Of a DNA stretch of 64,000 bases, positions 26,391 to 40,700 are shown one piece after another. A program made the translations under genes and the position numbers. Below the pieces are notes generated by a model. It was given only the letters and a program-made list of their open reading frames with translations. It searched no databases and was not told where the DNA came from. This DNA is from Corallium rubrum (lineage: Eukaryota; Cnidaria; Anthozoa; Scleralcyonacea; Coralliidae). The DNA lies in the NCBI GenBank assembly GCA_964035015.1, contig OZ036014.1:605001-669000 (forward strand). Direction: 5' to 3'. Position 1 is the stretch's first letter; every line of letters starts with the position of its first letter.

Positions 26391-27413
26391 CGCTATCTTT
26401 GTGATAAACAAATATTACTTCTGAGCAAAATCCTTACTGGAGCTTTCTTTACGAACATAAAACACAGAGGTTATCACTTTTCGTCCTGCTACTGAAGATG
26501 ACGGGAAATGAAGTGATTATGACACGTTTGTGAGACAGAAAGACTTTGAAAAGAAAAACACTACATCACATCGCCTTAAATCAGGTAACTAAAAAAAATT
26601 ATTTTTTAATTTAGTGATTATAAACCCAACCTTGACCAAAACACTAACCCTAAATCCTAACCATAACTCTAACCTTAATTCCAACCAAATTCTAACCCTA
26701 AACTTAAAATTATCAAGTTTTGGTGATTCCAAAAGAGTCACTAACCGGTTTAGGTCGATTGGATTTAATACTTTTCTTTGGGGGAATTAGGAACCCCGCT
26801 GATCAAGTGTATATTGCGCCGCTGGTTGCACGCGACGTCAGCAGGGTCACTGAAAACTAGCAAAAGGTCGCGACGTGCCACGCACTGCCATTGTCATTAT
26901 CATTATCTCAAATGGTTGGATATATTCAACCTCCTGCAATGGCGATGTCAAAACAGCCAAAAATTGCTTGGATTGCTACGTTGATTCTGAAAACTATACT
27001 GTCGTCAGCATTTTGACGTCAAAATTTAAATATTCTGTAAAGAATAATGGTGTCGACTTAAAATTTTTCACAAAAACGTACAACAACGATCTGCAAATTT
27101 GTGAAACGGCACAACTTTATTAGTAAATAAGTAAATGAGATTCTAGAATTTCCAAACGTCTTCAATTCTATTGTGACGTCATCTGACAAATACGGTGATT
27201 AGTGCCAGTCTACACATAGTTGGCGGGAACGCGCGGTCTATGAATTGCACGTGTGCGCATCGATTAGAGCACGCACGAAAATCCCCGGAAGACAACAAAC
27301 ATGGCGGGTGCACGAGGTGTTGTACGAGGGGATTGATCGTAGAAGAGAGTATTTTCATTTGTATAAAAGCTTAAAGCCAAAGATATAATCAAGTTATTTG
27401 AACAACAACAAGG
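26391..27413. promoter_or_regulatory. shared 5' region of SLC25A11 and TDRD5-like gene
   Basis: The two start codons face away from each other over about 1.02 kb, which must hold both promoters. CCCTAA-like degenerate repeats lie at 26640-26705. No TATA box can be assigned. A small upstream frame, ATG at 27301 to TGA at 27336 (11 codons), precedes the TDRD5-like start if that part is transcribed. Confidence 0.6.
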
Positions 27414-27642
27414 ATGCCATCAACATCTGTTCACATCGACGAAGTGAAGAAAAATATTCGTGCCTTGCTCATTTCAGCACCTAGAGGGTTGAGCGTTGAG
27501 GATATTGAACATGATTACAAAGCTATGCTGGGCAAACCGCTTCCGTACAGAGAGTTCAAGTGCCACAATTGTCTTGAGTTTTTAAAAGCCATCCCAGACG
27601 TTGTGAGCCCTTTGTGGACCAATGGAACTCTGATACTGAAAG
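27414..27642 (+). CDS. TDRD5: TDRD5-like exon 1: start codon and LOTUS domain 1
   Basis: Residues 1-77. VKKNIRALLISAPRGLSVED starts the first helices, then DYKAMLGKPLPYREFKCHN, LEFLKAIPDVV and the strand TLILKG: helix-turn-helix followed by beta-wing, as in LOTUS (OST-HTH) domains. Donor GTATTT after AAAG. Confidence 0.93.
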
Positions 27643-30600
27643 GTATTTATATATCTCATTTATAAGACGTCATTGATGTGTTTATAGATTGAAGTCTTGG
27701 CGGCAGTGGCGTAGCTACACCCGGGCCTACCCGGGCCTGTGCCCGGGTGAAACCTGCGTGTGCCCGGGTGAAATATTGCAGACAGATCTAGCTCTCATTA
27801 TATAGGCAAAGTAATTTAAGTATAGAGTATAGCCACTAGGAAGATTATGTATAAGTTTACTGTTTACAAACTGACTATAAAATCATGATTTTCACTGGTT
27901 TTATTTTATCTTTTTTGTTGTTAAAATTGCCCCCAAAATGCAGGAAATAGCATTTCCGTGGCGTAAAAAATCAAAAATTTCCTGGGGGAGCATGTTCACA
28001 CCCCAGAGGTTTCCCGCATGTTTGGCGCTCTGAACTGCCACTACCAACCGGACATACTGTACTTCAAAATTGGTGGCTACGGGCCTGTGACTGTAAATCA
28101 CTGTAATAACAAAAAAAACACCAGAGAATGTTGAGACCTGTGCCCATGTTGTGCCCACATGACATCTGCTTCCTGGCTACGCCACTGCTTGGCGGCAAAC
28201 TTAACCAGTTTACTGATTAGGGTTGGTGACCTGGATAATCCCACGTAATACAGGGCTAAAATGTGGTGATGTATTCTGCAGTTTGTTTGCATGTTTATAT
28301 AGTAAGAGCCATTAGTTAATATTGTAGTGGATTTGATATTTGTTAGGCTTTAAAATCAGCTGTTATATTAAAGTACAAAGGAAAATAGAATTAAAAAGTT
28401 GTGGTTCCCCCACCCCAAAGTAGTGGTTCCTCCTACCCCAAAGTAGTGGCTCCCCCCACCCCAAAGTAGTGGCTCCCCCCACCTCAAAGTAGTGGCTCCT
28501 CCCACTGCAAAGTAGTGGCTCCTCCCACCCCAAAGTAGTGGCTCCCCCCACCCCAAAGTAGTGGCTCCCCCCACCCCAAAGTAGTGGCTCCCCCCACGCC
28601 AAAGTAGTGGCTCCCCCCACCCCAAAGTAGTGGCTCCTCCCACTGCAAAGTAGTGGTTCCTCCCACCCCAAAGTAGTGGCTCCCCCCACCCCAAAGTAGT
28701 GGCTCCTCCCACCTCAAAGTAGTGGCTCCTCCCACCCCAAAGTAGTGGCTCCCCCCACCCCAAAGTAGTGGCTCCCCCCACCCCAAAGTAGTGGCTCCTC
28801 CCACTGCAAAGTAGTGGCTCCTCCCACCCCAAAGTAGTGGCTCCCCCCACCCCAAAGTAGTGTGGCTCCCCCCACCCCAAAATCGTGGCTCCCTAAAAGT
28901 AGAGGTGAGCTGATCATTGGCAAAACATCAGCAGAGCCGATTAACGGCTAGTTTTTCTCACAATCGGCCGATTGTCTTTCACCATTGGATCAGCTGTCTC
29001 GTGACTCTCTCGTATTTCTGCTCTCTCGTCCTCGTTTATCATAGCCTGTATATATAGCCCGTAATTTTGCATTTTTGCTTTCACTGGTCAGGTTCAAATT
29101 CAATAGTATACTTCAATTCTTTACCTTGTTTGGCATTTTTGCGCTTGTTGAGTTGTTGGTACAAGAATTTTTTAAATAAAGGAAACACTGCTGACTACTT
29201 GACTGTTTTCTGTTTGTTTTGTTGTGCTCAAAATACGAGAATTGGCTTGATGACTTCTTCTCATTGCAAAACTTGAGATGAATAAAACGACAAAACGGGA
29301 GCACTGAGCATCAGGTTAGCAAACATCGGTTTTGCCGATTAATTGGCCGATGGTGGGGAAATAGTAGTCTCCCTCGCAGCCGTTGTTAGGGTCGCCGTCC
29401 CAAACTCGCTCCCCACCAGCGGCTGCTCACTCGAGCAACACATTCCATTCCCGCATCTGACCAATCAGAGCAAGCCTTCCAAAATCTGGAAAGCCAACCT
29501 TCACCTTGGCATGTCCTTGCCTCGGTATTTTGATGGCGAGCAAGTGTGTGATTTACGTTCAAAACGTTTAAAATAAAAGATCTTAATCCCTGTCAACGGA
29601 AAGCAGTTGTCCAATCTGCCCAACGGAATACTGATGTTTGCAAACTTTCCTACCGAGTGTGGTAAATAGCTGATTTTCCAAGCGCCGATACAATCTCAAA
29701 GGTTTCTGGCCATGGCCCATGTTATTGTGGTGGTTTCTCCGCTTGTGAAGCTTTTAATATGCAAGAACAAGTTATTCACCCACGAAGTCTTAGGATTTCT
29801 TCGGTTAGCTTGAGCAACATTGAAGAAAAGAAATTAAAATACGTAGAAGAAGCAATATTCTCGATCGGTAATTTAATACGCACACCTGAACGTCTGCGAA
29901 GAAGACTACCTGGACCTGCTACATTTCGCAAACACTTGTAGCCTTTTCAAAAGTTTTCGTACGCATTTATTGACATGAGCGGCAAGAACATAATTAAAAT
30001 ACCATTCTTCGTAAATTTCGTGAACTTCTAAGCTAAATTACTCGAAATATTAACTTTCAAGTAAACACACTATACTAGTCGCTCTCTTGTTGTTCACCCC
30101 ATTTCCGTCGGGCTTGTGTTTACATCTTTTATTTCCGTGACGCTCATAACTTCAACGCTTGTTTATCTGCATGTGGTGAAAGAGGATAATCAAAATAGCA
30201 TTCTTCAAAAATTCGGCGAAGTTCTAAGCTATACTTCTGAAAATATTCGTGATTTCAAGTGCCGTGCGGTACGCAGATAATTTTCAGACTTCGGTAATAA
30301 TTTGAGCACACCGTGTGTCAACACGGCCAACTTAATATTTCTCTGATGCCCACACGCTTCACATTGACTTTTACGCACCTTTGTTTGCATGGGCAGAAAG
30401 AACATAGTCAAAACATTATTCTTCGTAAATTTTGTAATGTTCTAAGCTAAACTTTTCGAAATATTAGCTTTCGATTAAACAAGCTTTACAACAACAACGC
30501 TTGCCTCGTCGCTCGCAAAAGGCTGGCGTTTAATTTTAGCAGTGATCATGCTGTAATCTCATTGGTTCATTATACAAAGGGAATGGAATGTGTTGCTCGA

Positions 30601-31690
30601 GTGAGCAGCCGCTGGTGGGGAGCGAGTTTGGGACGGCTAACAACGGCTGCGAGGGAGACTAGGGAAATATCGGCTCTTAACAATTGGTATCGGCAATCGA
30701 CCTTTTTTTTAACATCGGCTCACCTCTACCTAAAAGTAGTGCCCCCCTTTCCCCTGAAGGTAGGGGCCCTCTGAAAATAGTGGTCCCTGAAAGTAGTGGC
30801 CCGCAATAGTAAGATAAATTTGAAAGTAAAAGGGGATGATTACTTTGTAGATTCTGTGGTACATAAATTATAACTACTGTTATTGTATTTTAATATTGTA
30901 TTATATTTTGTTTACTGTAAATGTGTGTATAGTAGTTGACAATTTTGTTTTCATTTTTAGGCATAGCAGATGCTAGTACAAGGCATATAGCTAAGCTTGT
31001 TGCCAGACAGAAGCCCAGTCGTTCAAGGTCTCGACGAATTTCAAAACCTGTGATATGCACTAGACCTTTAATAGTCCCAAGTTATTTCAGAGCAAACATT
31101 AAAGAATTGCTGATGAGTTATCCCAATGGTGTTTTGGGCTCTGCTCTCAACTCTGCTTATTCGAGACACTATGGAGAGGAAATTAATTTTACCAAATTAG
31201 GTTTTAAATCTATGTCACATTTATTGGATTCCATTCAAGACATTGCCACCATTGTGAGAAATGCTAAAGGAGGGTATCGAGTTTGTGCAATAAAAAGAAA
31301 ATCATCACTTCCAGGTACAATACTGTACATTCACAATAACAATAACTAACAATAACAGTATAACAACAAATATATAACAACAACGACAAACAAACAAACA
31401 AACAAACAAACAAACAAACAAACAAACAAACAAACAAACAAACAAACAAACAAACAAACAAACAAACAAAGACATCAATAAGAACAATAAAAACAGCAAC
31501 AACCAAGAACAATATAACCAACAACAAAGCAATAACAACAACAATAAACAAAAACAATAATAACAACAACAACAACAACAAAAACAACAACAAACAAACA
31601 AACAAACAAACAAACAAACAAACAAACAAACAAACAAGAACATCAATAAGAATAATAAAAACGGCAACAATAACCAAGAACAATATAACC

Positions 31691-31725
<35 letters not shown>

Positions 31726-34700
31726 CTACTACAACAACAAAGCAATAACAACAATAATATTAAATAAAAACAACAATATGAACAATAACAACAACAAAGC
31801 AATAACAAAAGCAGCAACAACAACAAAGTAATAAAAACAACAATAAAACAGCAACAAAACAATAACAACAATAAACAATAACAATAAAACCAACAACAAC
31901 AACAACAAAGCAATAACAATAAATAAAACTATACTAACAACAACAAAGCAATAACAACAATAAACAAAAGCAGCAACAATAACAACAACAACAACAAAGC
32001 AATAACAACAATAAACAATAACAATAAAAACAACAACAATGACAACAACAACAAAGCAATAACAACAACAATAAACAACAATAAAAGCAACAACAAAGCA
32101 ATAAAAACAACAATAAACAACAATAAAACCAGCAACAACAATAACAACAAAGCAATAACAATAAAAAACAACAAAACAACAATAACAATAAACAAAAACA
32201 ACAATAAAAACAACAATAAAAACAAGAACAAAACAATAACAACAATAAACAACAATAAAACCAGCAATAACAACAATAAACAATAACAATAAAACAGCAA
32301 CAACAACAACAACAAAGCAATAACAATAAACAAAAACAACAACAAAACTATACCAATAACAATAACAAAGCAATAACAACAACAATAAACAAAAACAACA
32401 ATAAGAACATTTAAAAACAACAACAAGAACAACAATAATTATGGTTTTTTACAGCTTTCCAAAAATACTAAAAATTCTAAAAAAATATGATGTGCAATTA
32501 TAAATGTTCTGCATTTTTAGCCATCAAACAACCAGATATGAAGCCAAAACCGCAACAGAGTGTCTCAAGCACCAAAACTAGTAGCAACTATATAATTCCA
32601 ATCAGAAAAAAGGCGACTGATCTCACTTCACTGGAAAATGATGTCATGAATTTGAAGAAGAATGTTGAAAAAGAGATGGAACAAGTGAAGAACTTACTGG
32701 AGTCGAAAAGTGGTGTTAGCGACGAGCTGAAGGAAGAATTAATTTCAGTTAGTGATTGCATATGTTACCATTTACATACTGTCATTAGGATTATAGTATA
32801 AAAATTGATGTGTCATAATTCATGATCTGCTCCCAACTTAACCATGTAGACTGTTGGTAGACCCTTTGTACAAAAACCATCAACAACAACCATTTATTTG
32901 TACCCAAATGAAGTATATATTAGTTATTCGTATTAGTATTAGTATTGGTATTGGTATTGGTATTGGTATTAGTATTAGTTAGTGTGTATATTAAGGCCTG
33001 TTTAAACGGATCCAACATTGTCCAACATTGTTGGTCCAACAATGTTGGGCCATTGTTGGACAACATGTTCAAACGGATGCAACAACATCCAACACAAGTG
33101 CTATTAATTAATAATTAACAATACACATCCCATAAGTAAACCCGCTCCTCAAGCATTTCAAGGAGCTCATCTATTTTCGCGTCAGTCCACTTCCTTGACT
33201 TAATTGCCTTTAAACCAGTCTTCATTTTTTTTTATTTGAAGTAGCTTTTGCTATCTCATCTTCCTCGGAATTCTCAACATTTTTATTCTTATTATTCAGA
33301 GGAGTTTTAGCGAGGGGTTCCTCACGTTCCTGCGTCAAACTCTCGAACAAACTCTCGTCACTCCTGCATTCTGCCATCTTGAATGTTTTTACCTCATCAA
33401 ATGACTCAAATCTCCATGGAAATGATGTCGATGAACTCGTTTTCCGTCAAATATTGGACGATGTTGGATGAAAAGTTTGAATGGAATCAAACTTGATCCA
33501 ACATCATGCAACATTATCCAACATGGTGTTCAAACGAATGCAACATGTTGCATTCAACATTGTTGGATGATGTTGGACCAACATGCTGGATCCGTTTAAA
33601 CAGGCCTTTAGAGTGGGTGTACTATCTTCTTGAAATTATAACCATGTAAGGGCTAGATGAATCAGCTCTGGTCAGGTAGAGTTTTTGGAATGAAAGGGTT
33701 AAGGAGATAGTTTATTAGCCCTTTAACTCCCACCATTGCAGAAGGTCTTCTCTTGATGAGTAAAGTCATCTGGCATTAGACCGAGCAAAAAATACAAAGT
33801 GCCCAATGCCTGACTGATGGGAATGAAAGAGTTAATTGATTATTTTTGTCTTTTTAAAGGCACTTGCAAAGAGGCCTAATGGTGTCTGGGCCGCTCGACT
33901 ACCATTTGAATACAAGGTTAGAGTGTTTGCCTATTTCAAAGAGCGTTGTTTCTTTCTTTCTTTTGAGTGTTTATCCTACACAGTAGAGAGCTTAAGCAAA
34001 TGCAATGCGAACGTCAAGGTCCCCCATTCTACACACAACGTTATTCAGATCATTTTCACGTCTTCAGGACGACGTTAACGCGTGAAACGGCAAAACCTGT
34101 TAGTTGAGTTATACTTCAAACTATGCGACAAAATCCTTTCAGAACTCTAAAGCTTTGGGATGTCAAAAAACATACTTTAAGTACTGAATACTGAAACGAT
34201 TCGTGTTTTCTCCGAGATACTGAACTTTAGATGGCCATCGTCGTCCTAGCTTGCTTAAGCTCCCTCGTTTCAATCTAATACATGATGACTTACCAGTACT
34301 GGTACTTTTGGTTTTCAGGCACGATTTAACAAGGAACTGTCGGTCTTGTCTTTGGGATTCTACAGCGTCATTGAATTGGCGTCTTCGTTGCCAGATGTTT
34401 TTAGAATTGAAAGACCATTTAACAATGGTGACTGGCTGTTGTTTCTTGCTGAGAAATCTAAGATAGGTACAGGGTTTGGTTGATTAGGCCAAAAAAATAC
34501 CAGATTTTTTTAGCCTTATCATTTATGAGAAATAAATGTGGTTAAAAATAATAAAATTACGGTATACTGTACTCGATGTTTTTAAATTGACATTATGACG
34601 ACTATTTTGAGCTAAATTTGTTTTTGAGACAGACTCTTTAAGGAAATAGTACATTTTGAAGCTGACTTAAGGTGAGGTAATACGGACAACATTTTGCTTC

Positions 34701-37700
34701 AACTTTCAACGCAACTTGAAAAGCGTTGTTGCACCCACCTTGCGTGACAATGTTTAAGGTCAGGGGCGGCGTGGCCCACCGGGAGATTTCCAGCGGTGGG
34801 CCCCGATGATCTGTATACCTTGTGTGGCCAACAATTTGTGACTGGTGGGCCCAAATATTTTGTAGATACTTAGCTGGTTGGCCAATAATTTTCAAACACT
34901 GTAGCATAAAACTTGGAAGTGCAATTTAGATTATGGAATACTGCAGTTCTATAGCGTTTCGACGTAAGGTCCTTTATCAGAGAAACGTACAGTTCAATTC
35001 ATTTCATAAAACCTTTAGTGTTTCGAATTTTTTTTCCATGCAGCACATTTATTTTATTTTATTGTATTGAAAATAACAAGACTGCATGCAACTACTGTAC
35101 ACGTTAGATTATAAATATCGTATCGTTTTTCTGTTTTTAAACTTTTAAAATTTTGCTGTTTTGTTGGAGCGCAGGAAATTTCATTTCAGACACCCAAATT
35201 TCAAAAATTTTCGGGAGGAGCATGCCGGAAGTTTTAAGTTCTTCCTATGATGACCCCTGAAAGTTGAGCCCTAGAATGTGATTTCCCGGCCCCTATTTCA
35301 GAGCCACGCCGCCACTGTTTAAGGTTGGTGGTAATACGTGCAACAACGCATTTCAACTTGCAACGCCACAAAGTTGCAGTAATTTGTTGCTCGTATTACT
35401 TCACCTTAAGAACTGTACTGTTTATGTATATCTTTGTTGGTTGTATATTGCAGATAAGAACATAACTAAAATACATACACCAGAAAGTGCCATAGGCAAG
35501 GATGCTTACTATTCTCAACAAACGTTGCCTGAGACAGACTACATTGAACTTTATGTCACCCATGTTAAAAGTCCTGAGTGTTTTTGGGTGCAGCTGATAC
35601 AACATGGAGTCCAGTTACAGGAACTTCAAGATGCAATGAGGTAGGCCTGACTGTTTGTGTAACGTTCTTATAATGTAGCGTAACGTCCAACAATGTAGCG
35701 TAACGTCTTACAATGTAGTGTAACGACTTACAATGTAGCGTAACGTCTTATAATGTAGCGTAACATCTTACAATGTAGTGTAACATCTTACAATGTAGCG
35801 TAACGTCTTTCAATGTAGCCTAACGTCTTTCAATGTAGCGTAACGTCTTACAATGTAGTGTAACATCTTACAATGTAGCGTAACGTCTTACAATGTAACG
35901 TAACGTCTTAAAGTGTAGCCTAACGTCTTGCAATGTAGCGTAATGTCTTATAATGTAGCGTAACGTCTTACAATGTTGTGTAACGTCTTACAATGTAGCC
36001 TAACGTCTTACAATGTAGCGTAACGTCTTACAATGTAGTGTAACGTCTTACAATATAGCCTAACGTCTTACAATGTTGTGTAACGTCTTAAAGTGTAGCC
36101 TAACGTCTTGCAATGTAACGTAACGTACAATGTAACGTAACATCTTACAATGTAGTATAATATTATCTTAAAACGTAGCCTGACGTCTTATAATGTCGCG
36201 TAACGTCTTATAACATTGCGTAACGTTTTATAACATTACACGCCTAACGTTTTATAACGTGGAGTAGCATCTTATGCAGCAATCGATTACTGCACCAACA
36301 ACCGCACCGTTGCACCACTCTTCTAGTCTCACACAGAGCTGATGTTTTCTTTCCACAGATCATTCTATGGTTCAAAGGAAAGTGCCCAACTTCTGATGGA
36401 TGATAGTTTAATTAAACTAGGCCAGGTAGAGTAGTGTACTTTGTTGTTGTGCGCATGGGCGTCGGAAGCGGAGGGGGCCAGGGGGCCCCACTTTTTTTCG
36501 GGGGGGGGGGGGGGGCAGAATATATTTGGTGGCCCCCACTTTTCAACAAGGCCAGTAATTTCAGCCCGGGCTGAAATTTTTGTCATGTAATCGCAAACTC
36601 CATTTTACAAGGATTTTATCGAAAGTCTCCATGTAATCGGCCCCTAAGACATCTTGAAAAATAAAGTGACCAGTTGTTTGTAAGTTTGTGGGTTTTGAGT
36701 CTTACCTGGAGCTCAGGGTTTTTCTTGTATATTAACAATTTACGACAGCTTGTACAGCAAGAAGTGAGAGAAACTGGTATTATTTTCATTTTACTTTTTC
36801 AGGTTTGCGTGGCACGGTTTCCTGTAGACCATGAGTGGTATCGTGCATTGATAACTGCTACACCAGTGCAAGTTTTGGTTGAAGTATTTTATGTTGATTA
36901 TGGCAACTCCGCTCAAGTACTGAAATCAGACTTGCGCTTCATGAAGTATGTTGCATGCTTATAGGGCCTGTTTATATACATAGCTGTAAACACACTAGTG
37001 GGTCAAGTTAGTGTATAAGCTAGGCAGTAAACACACTAGTGGGTTAAGTTAGTGTATAAGCTAGGCAGTAAAGACGCTAGTGGGTCAGGTTAGTGTATAA
37101 GCTAGGCAGTAAACACACTAGTGGGTCAGGTTAGTGTATAAGCTAGGCAGTAAACACACTCGTGGGTCAGGTTAGTGTATAAGCTAGGCCGTAAACACAC
37201 TAGTGGGTCAGATTAGTGTATAAGCTAGCCAGTAAACATGCTAGTGGATCGACAGGTTAGTGTATAAGCTAGGCAGTAAACACACTAGTGGGTCAGGTTA
37301 GTGTATAAGCTAGCCAGTAAACACACTAGTGGGTCAGGTTAGTGTATAAGCTAGCCAGTAAACACACTAGTGGGTTAGGTTAGTGTATAAGCTAGCCAGT
37401 AAACACACTAGTGGATCAGGTTAGTGTCTAAGCTAGACAGTAAACACACTCGTGGGTTATGTTAGTGTATAAGCTAGGCAGTAAACACACTAGTGGGTCA
37501 GGTTAGTGTATAAGCTAGACAGTAAACACACTAGTGGGTCAGGTTAGTGTATAAGCTAGCCAGTAAACACACTAGTGGGTTAGGTTAGTGTATAAGCTAG
37601 GCAGTAAATACACTAGTGGATCAGGTTAGTGTATAAGCTAGGCAGTAAACACACTAGTGGGTCAGGTTAGCTGGTGTATAAGCTAGGCAGTAAACACACT

Positions 37701-40700
37701 AGTGGGTCAAGTTAGTGTATAAGCTAGGCAGTAAAAACACTAGTGGGTCACGTTAGTGTATAAGCTAGGCAGTAAACACACTAGTGGGTCAAGTTAGTGT
37801 ATAAGCTAGGCAGTAAACACACTAGTGGGTCAAGTTAGTGTATAAGCTAGGCAGTAAACACACTAGTAGGTCAGGTTAGTGTATAAGCTAGGCAGTAAAC
37901 ACACTATAGTGGGTCAGGTTAGTGTATAAGCTAGGCAGTAAACACACTAGTGGGTCAAGTTAGTGTATAAGCTAGGCAGTAAACACACTAGTGGGTCAGG
38001 TTAGTGTATAAGCTAGGCAGTAAACACACTAGTGGGTCAAGTTAGTGTATAAGCTAGGCAGTAAACACACTATAGTGGGTCAGGTTAGTGTATAAGCTAG
38101 GCAGTAAACACACTAGTGGGTCAAGTTAGTGTATAAGCTAGGCAGTAAACACACTAGTGGGTCAAGTTAGTGTATAAGCTAGGCAGTAAACACACTAGTG
38201 GGTCAAGTTAGTGTATAAGCTAGGCAGTAAACACACTATAGTGGGTCAGGTTAGTGTATAAGCTAGGCAGTAAATACACTAGTGGATCAGGTTAGTGTAT
38301 AAGCTAGGCAGTAAACACACTAGTGGGTCAGGTTAGCTGGTGTATAAGCTAGGCAGTAAACACACTAGTGGGTCAAGTTAGTGTATAAGCTAGGCAGTAA
38401 ACACACTAGTGGGTCAAGTTAGTGTATAAGCTAGGCAGTAAACACACTAGTGGGTCAGGTTAGTGTATAAGCTAGGCAGTAAACACACTAGTGGGTCAAG
38501 TTAGTGTATAAGCTAGGCAGTAAACACACTAGTGGGTCAAGTTAGTGTATAAGCTAGGCAGTAAACACACTAGTAGGTCAGGTTAGTGTATAAGCTAGGC
38601 AGTAAACACACTATAGTGGGTCAGGTTAGTGTATAAGCTAGGCAGTAAACACACTAGTGGGTCAAGTTAGTGTATAAGCTAGGCAGTAAACACACTAGTG
38701 GGTCAAGTTAGTGTATAAGCTAGGCAGTAAACACACTAGTAGGTCAGGTTAGTGTATAAGCTAGGCAGTAAACACACTATAGTGGGTCAGGTTAGTGTAT
38801 AAGCTAGGCAGTAAACACACTAGTGGGTCAAGTTAGTGTATAAGCTAGGCAGTAAACACACTAGTGGGTCAAGTTAGTGTATAAGCTAGGCAGTAAACAC
38901 ACTAGTGGGTCAAGTTAGTGTATAAGCTAGGCAGTAAACACACTAGTGGGTCAGGTTAGTGTATAAGCTAGGCAGTAAACACACTAGTGGGTCAAGTTAG
39001 TGTATAAGCTAGGCAGTAAACACACTAGTGGGTCAAGTTAGTGTATAAGCTAGGCAGTAAACACACTAGTGGGTCAAGTTAGTGTATAAGCTAGGCAGTA
39101 AACACACTCGTGGGTCAGGTTAGTGTATAAGCTAGCCAGTTAACACACTCGTGGGTCAGGTTAGTGCATAAGCTAGCCAGTTAACACACTCGTGGGTCAG
39201 GTTAGTGTATAAGCTAGCCAGTTAACACACTCGTGGGTCAGGTTAGTGTATAAACTAGGCAGTAAACACACTAGTGGGTCAGGTTAGTGTATAAGCTAGG
39301 CAGTAAACACACTAGTGGGCCAGGTTAGTATATAAGCTAGGCAGTAAATACACTATAGTGGGTCAGGTTTGCGCATAAGCTAAGTTTTCTCTGAGCTTTG
39401 TAGTTGTGACTTTTTATAGAAAAGAATTTTTCCAGCTCCCACCTCAAGCTTTGAAGTGCAAGTTGGCAAACATTAAACCCAATTTGAAGGTTGGAGTTAT
39501 TGCAATTTTTCTTCTTCTGAAAGTCTGTTTGTTTGTTTGTTTGTTTGTTTGTTTGTTTGTTTGTTTGTTTGTTTGTTTGTTTGTTTGTTTGTTTGTTTGT
39601 TTGTTTGTTTGTTTGTTTGTTTGTTTGTTTGTTTGTTTGTTTGTTTGTTTGTTTGTTTGTTTGTTTGTTTGTTTGTTTGTTTGTTTGTTTGTTTGTTTGT
39701 TTGTATTCCTAAATTTTGCGAAATTCCGGCCCTAGTTAAATGAATACATGACGTTTCATTTCTCTATTTAGGACAAATGGGATCCGAATGCGGCTCACAG
39801 GTTGCACGAATTAACAGCAGAAAAGGGTCTGGTTGGCTTAGTCTGCGACAGAATGGTAGGTAAACATGTCGGAATTTGGCAGTATAGAATATAGATAAGA
39901 AAACAGATCATATAATAGCTCTTAAGTTGAATAGTGTTTGGAAAGTGAGTGTAGTCTCATACTCATTGTGGGTGAGTGGAGACCATTGAACTCTAAATAA
40001 ACTGGAACGCTAACTCCATAAGAGAGGCCCTGTCAAACTTCCGGCCGCTGGGAACAGAACATGTGAGGGGCACAATGAAAAACTAAAAACTCACTGCAAA
40101 AAACAACCATTTTTTAGACCTAAAGTTTTTTATAGATGATAACGAAGAAGCTAGTATGTATTGGGCTTATCGGCCTTGTACCTGAACAATTTCTACACAC
40201 GAAAATGGATTGAATGACGAAATATCTGCCGAACAAAAGCAAAATTCGAGTCCGAAACTCGTACGGAAAATGCAGGTTTTTCTTATTTTTCTTTGTTATC
40301 TCAAACGTTTGAAGGTTGTCTTGCCAAGAATTAGTAATAAGATAATGCTAAGTTATAGCTTTAACTCAAGTTTCAGTTGTGGAAATGCTAAATCTGACAT
40401 TTTTCGATACGAGGAGTAATTCCAGAGCTGTAATAACACACGGTAAAGTGCATTTTGTTGATTTTGTTGTTTTTTTCCTACTGAAAATTGAGAAATTTAA
40501 AACCCAACTGTTTTTATAAACAACCTCTTCATTTTAAACCTTGGTTTCATATGTATTTTCTTTATATTTGTCCAAACCAATGGCAATTTTGGTTGCGTAT
40601 TGTTGACTTTCATTTGAGAGCTTATATTTTTACTGTTTTCCTTGTTTTTATCCGTCATGTCAGTGTTCACCTACTCTACGGTATATTGGAATTTGATTTA

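Noticed and set aside
28368-28880. Gly/Trp-rich minus-strand frame of 170 codons
   Set aside because: Translation of the 23-bp minisatellite (69 bp = 23 codons).
36985-39388. Regular 41-bp repeats as a CRISPR array
   Set aside because: Units are contiguous with no unique spacers and lie in a eukaryotic intron; it is a minisatellite.
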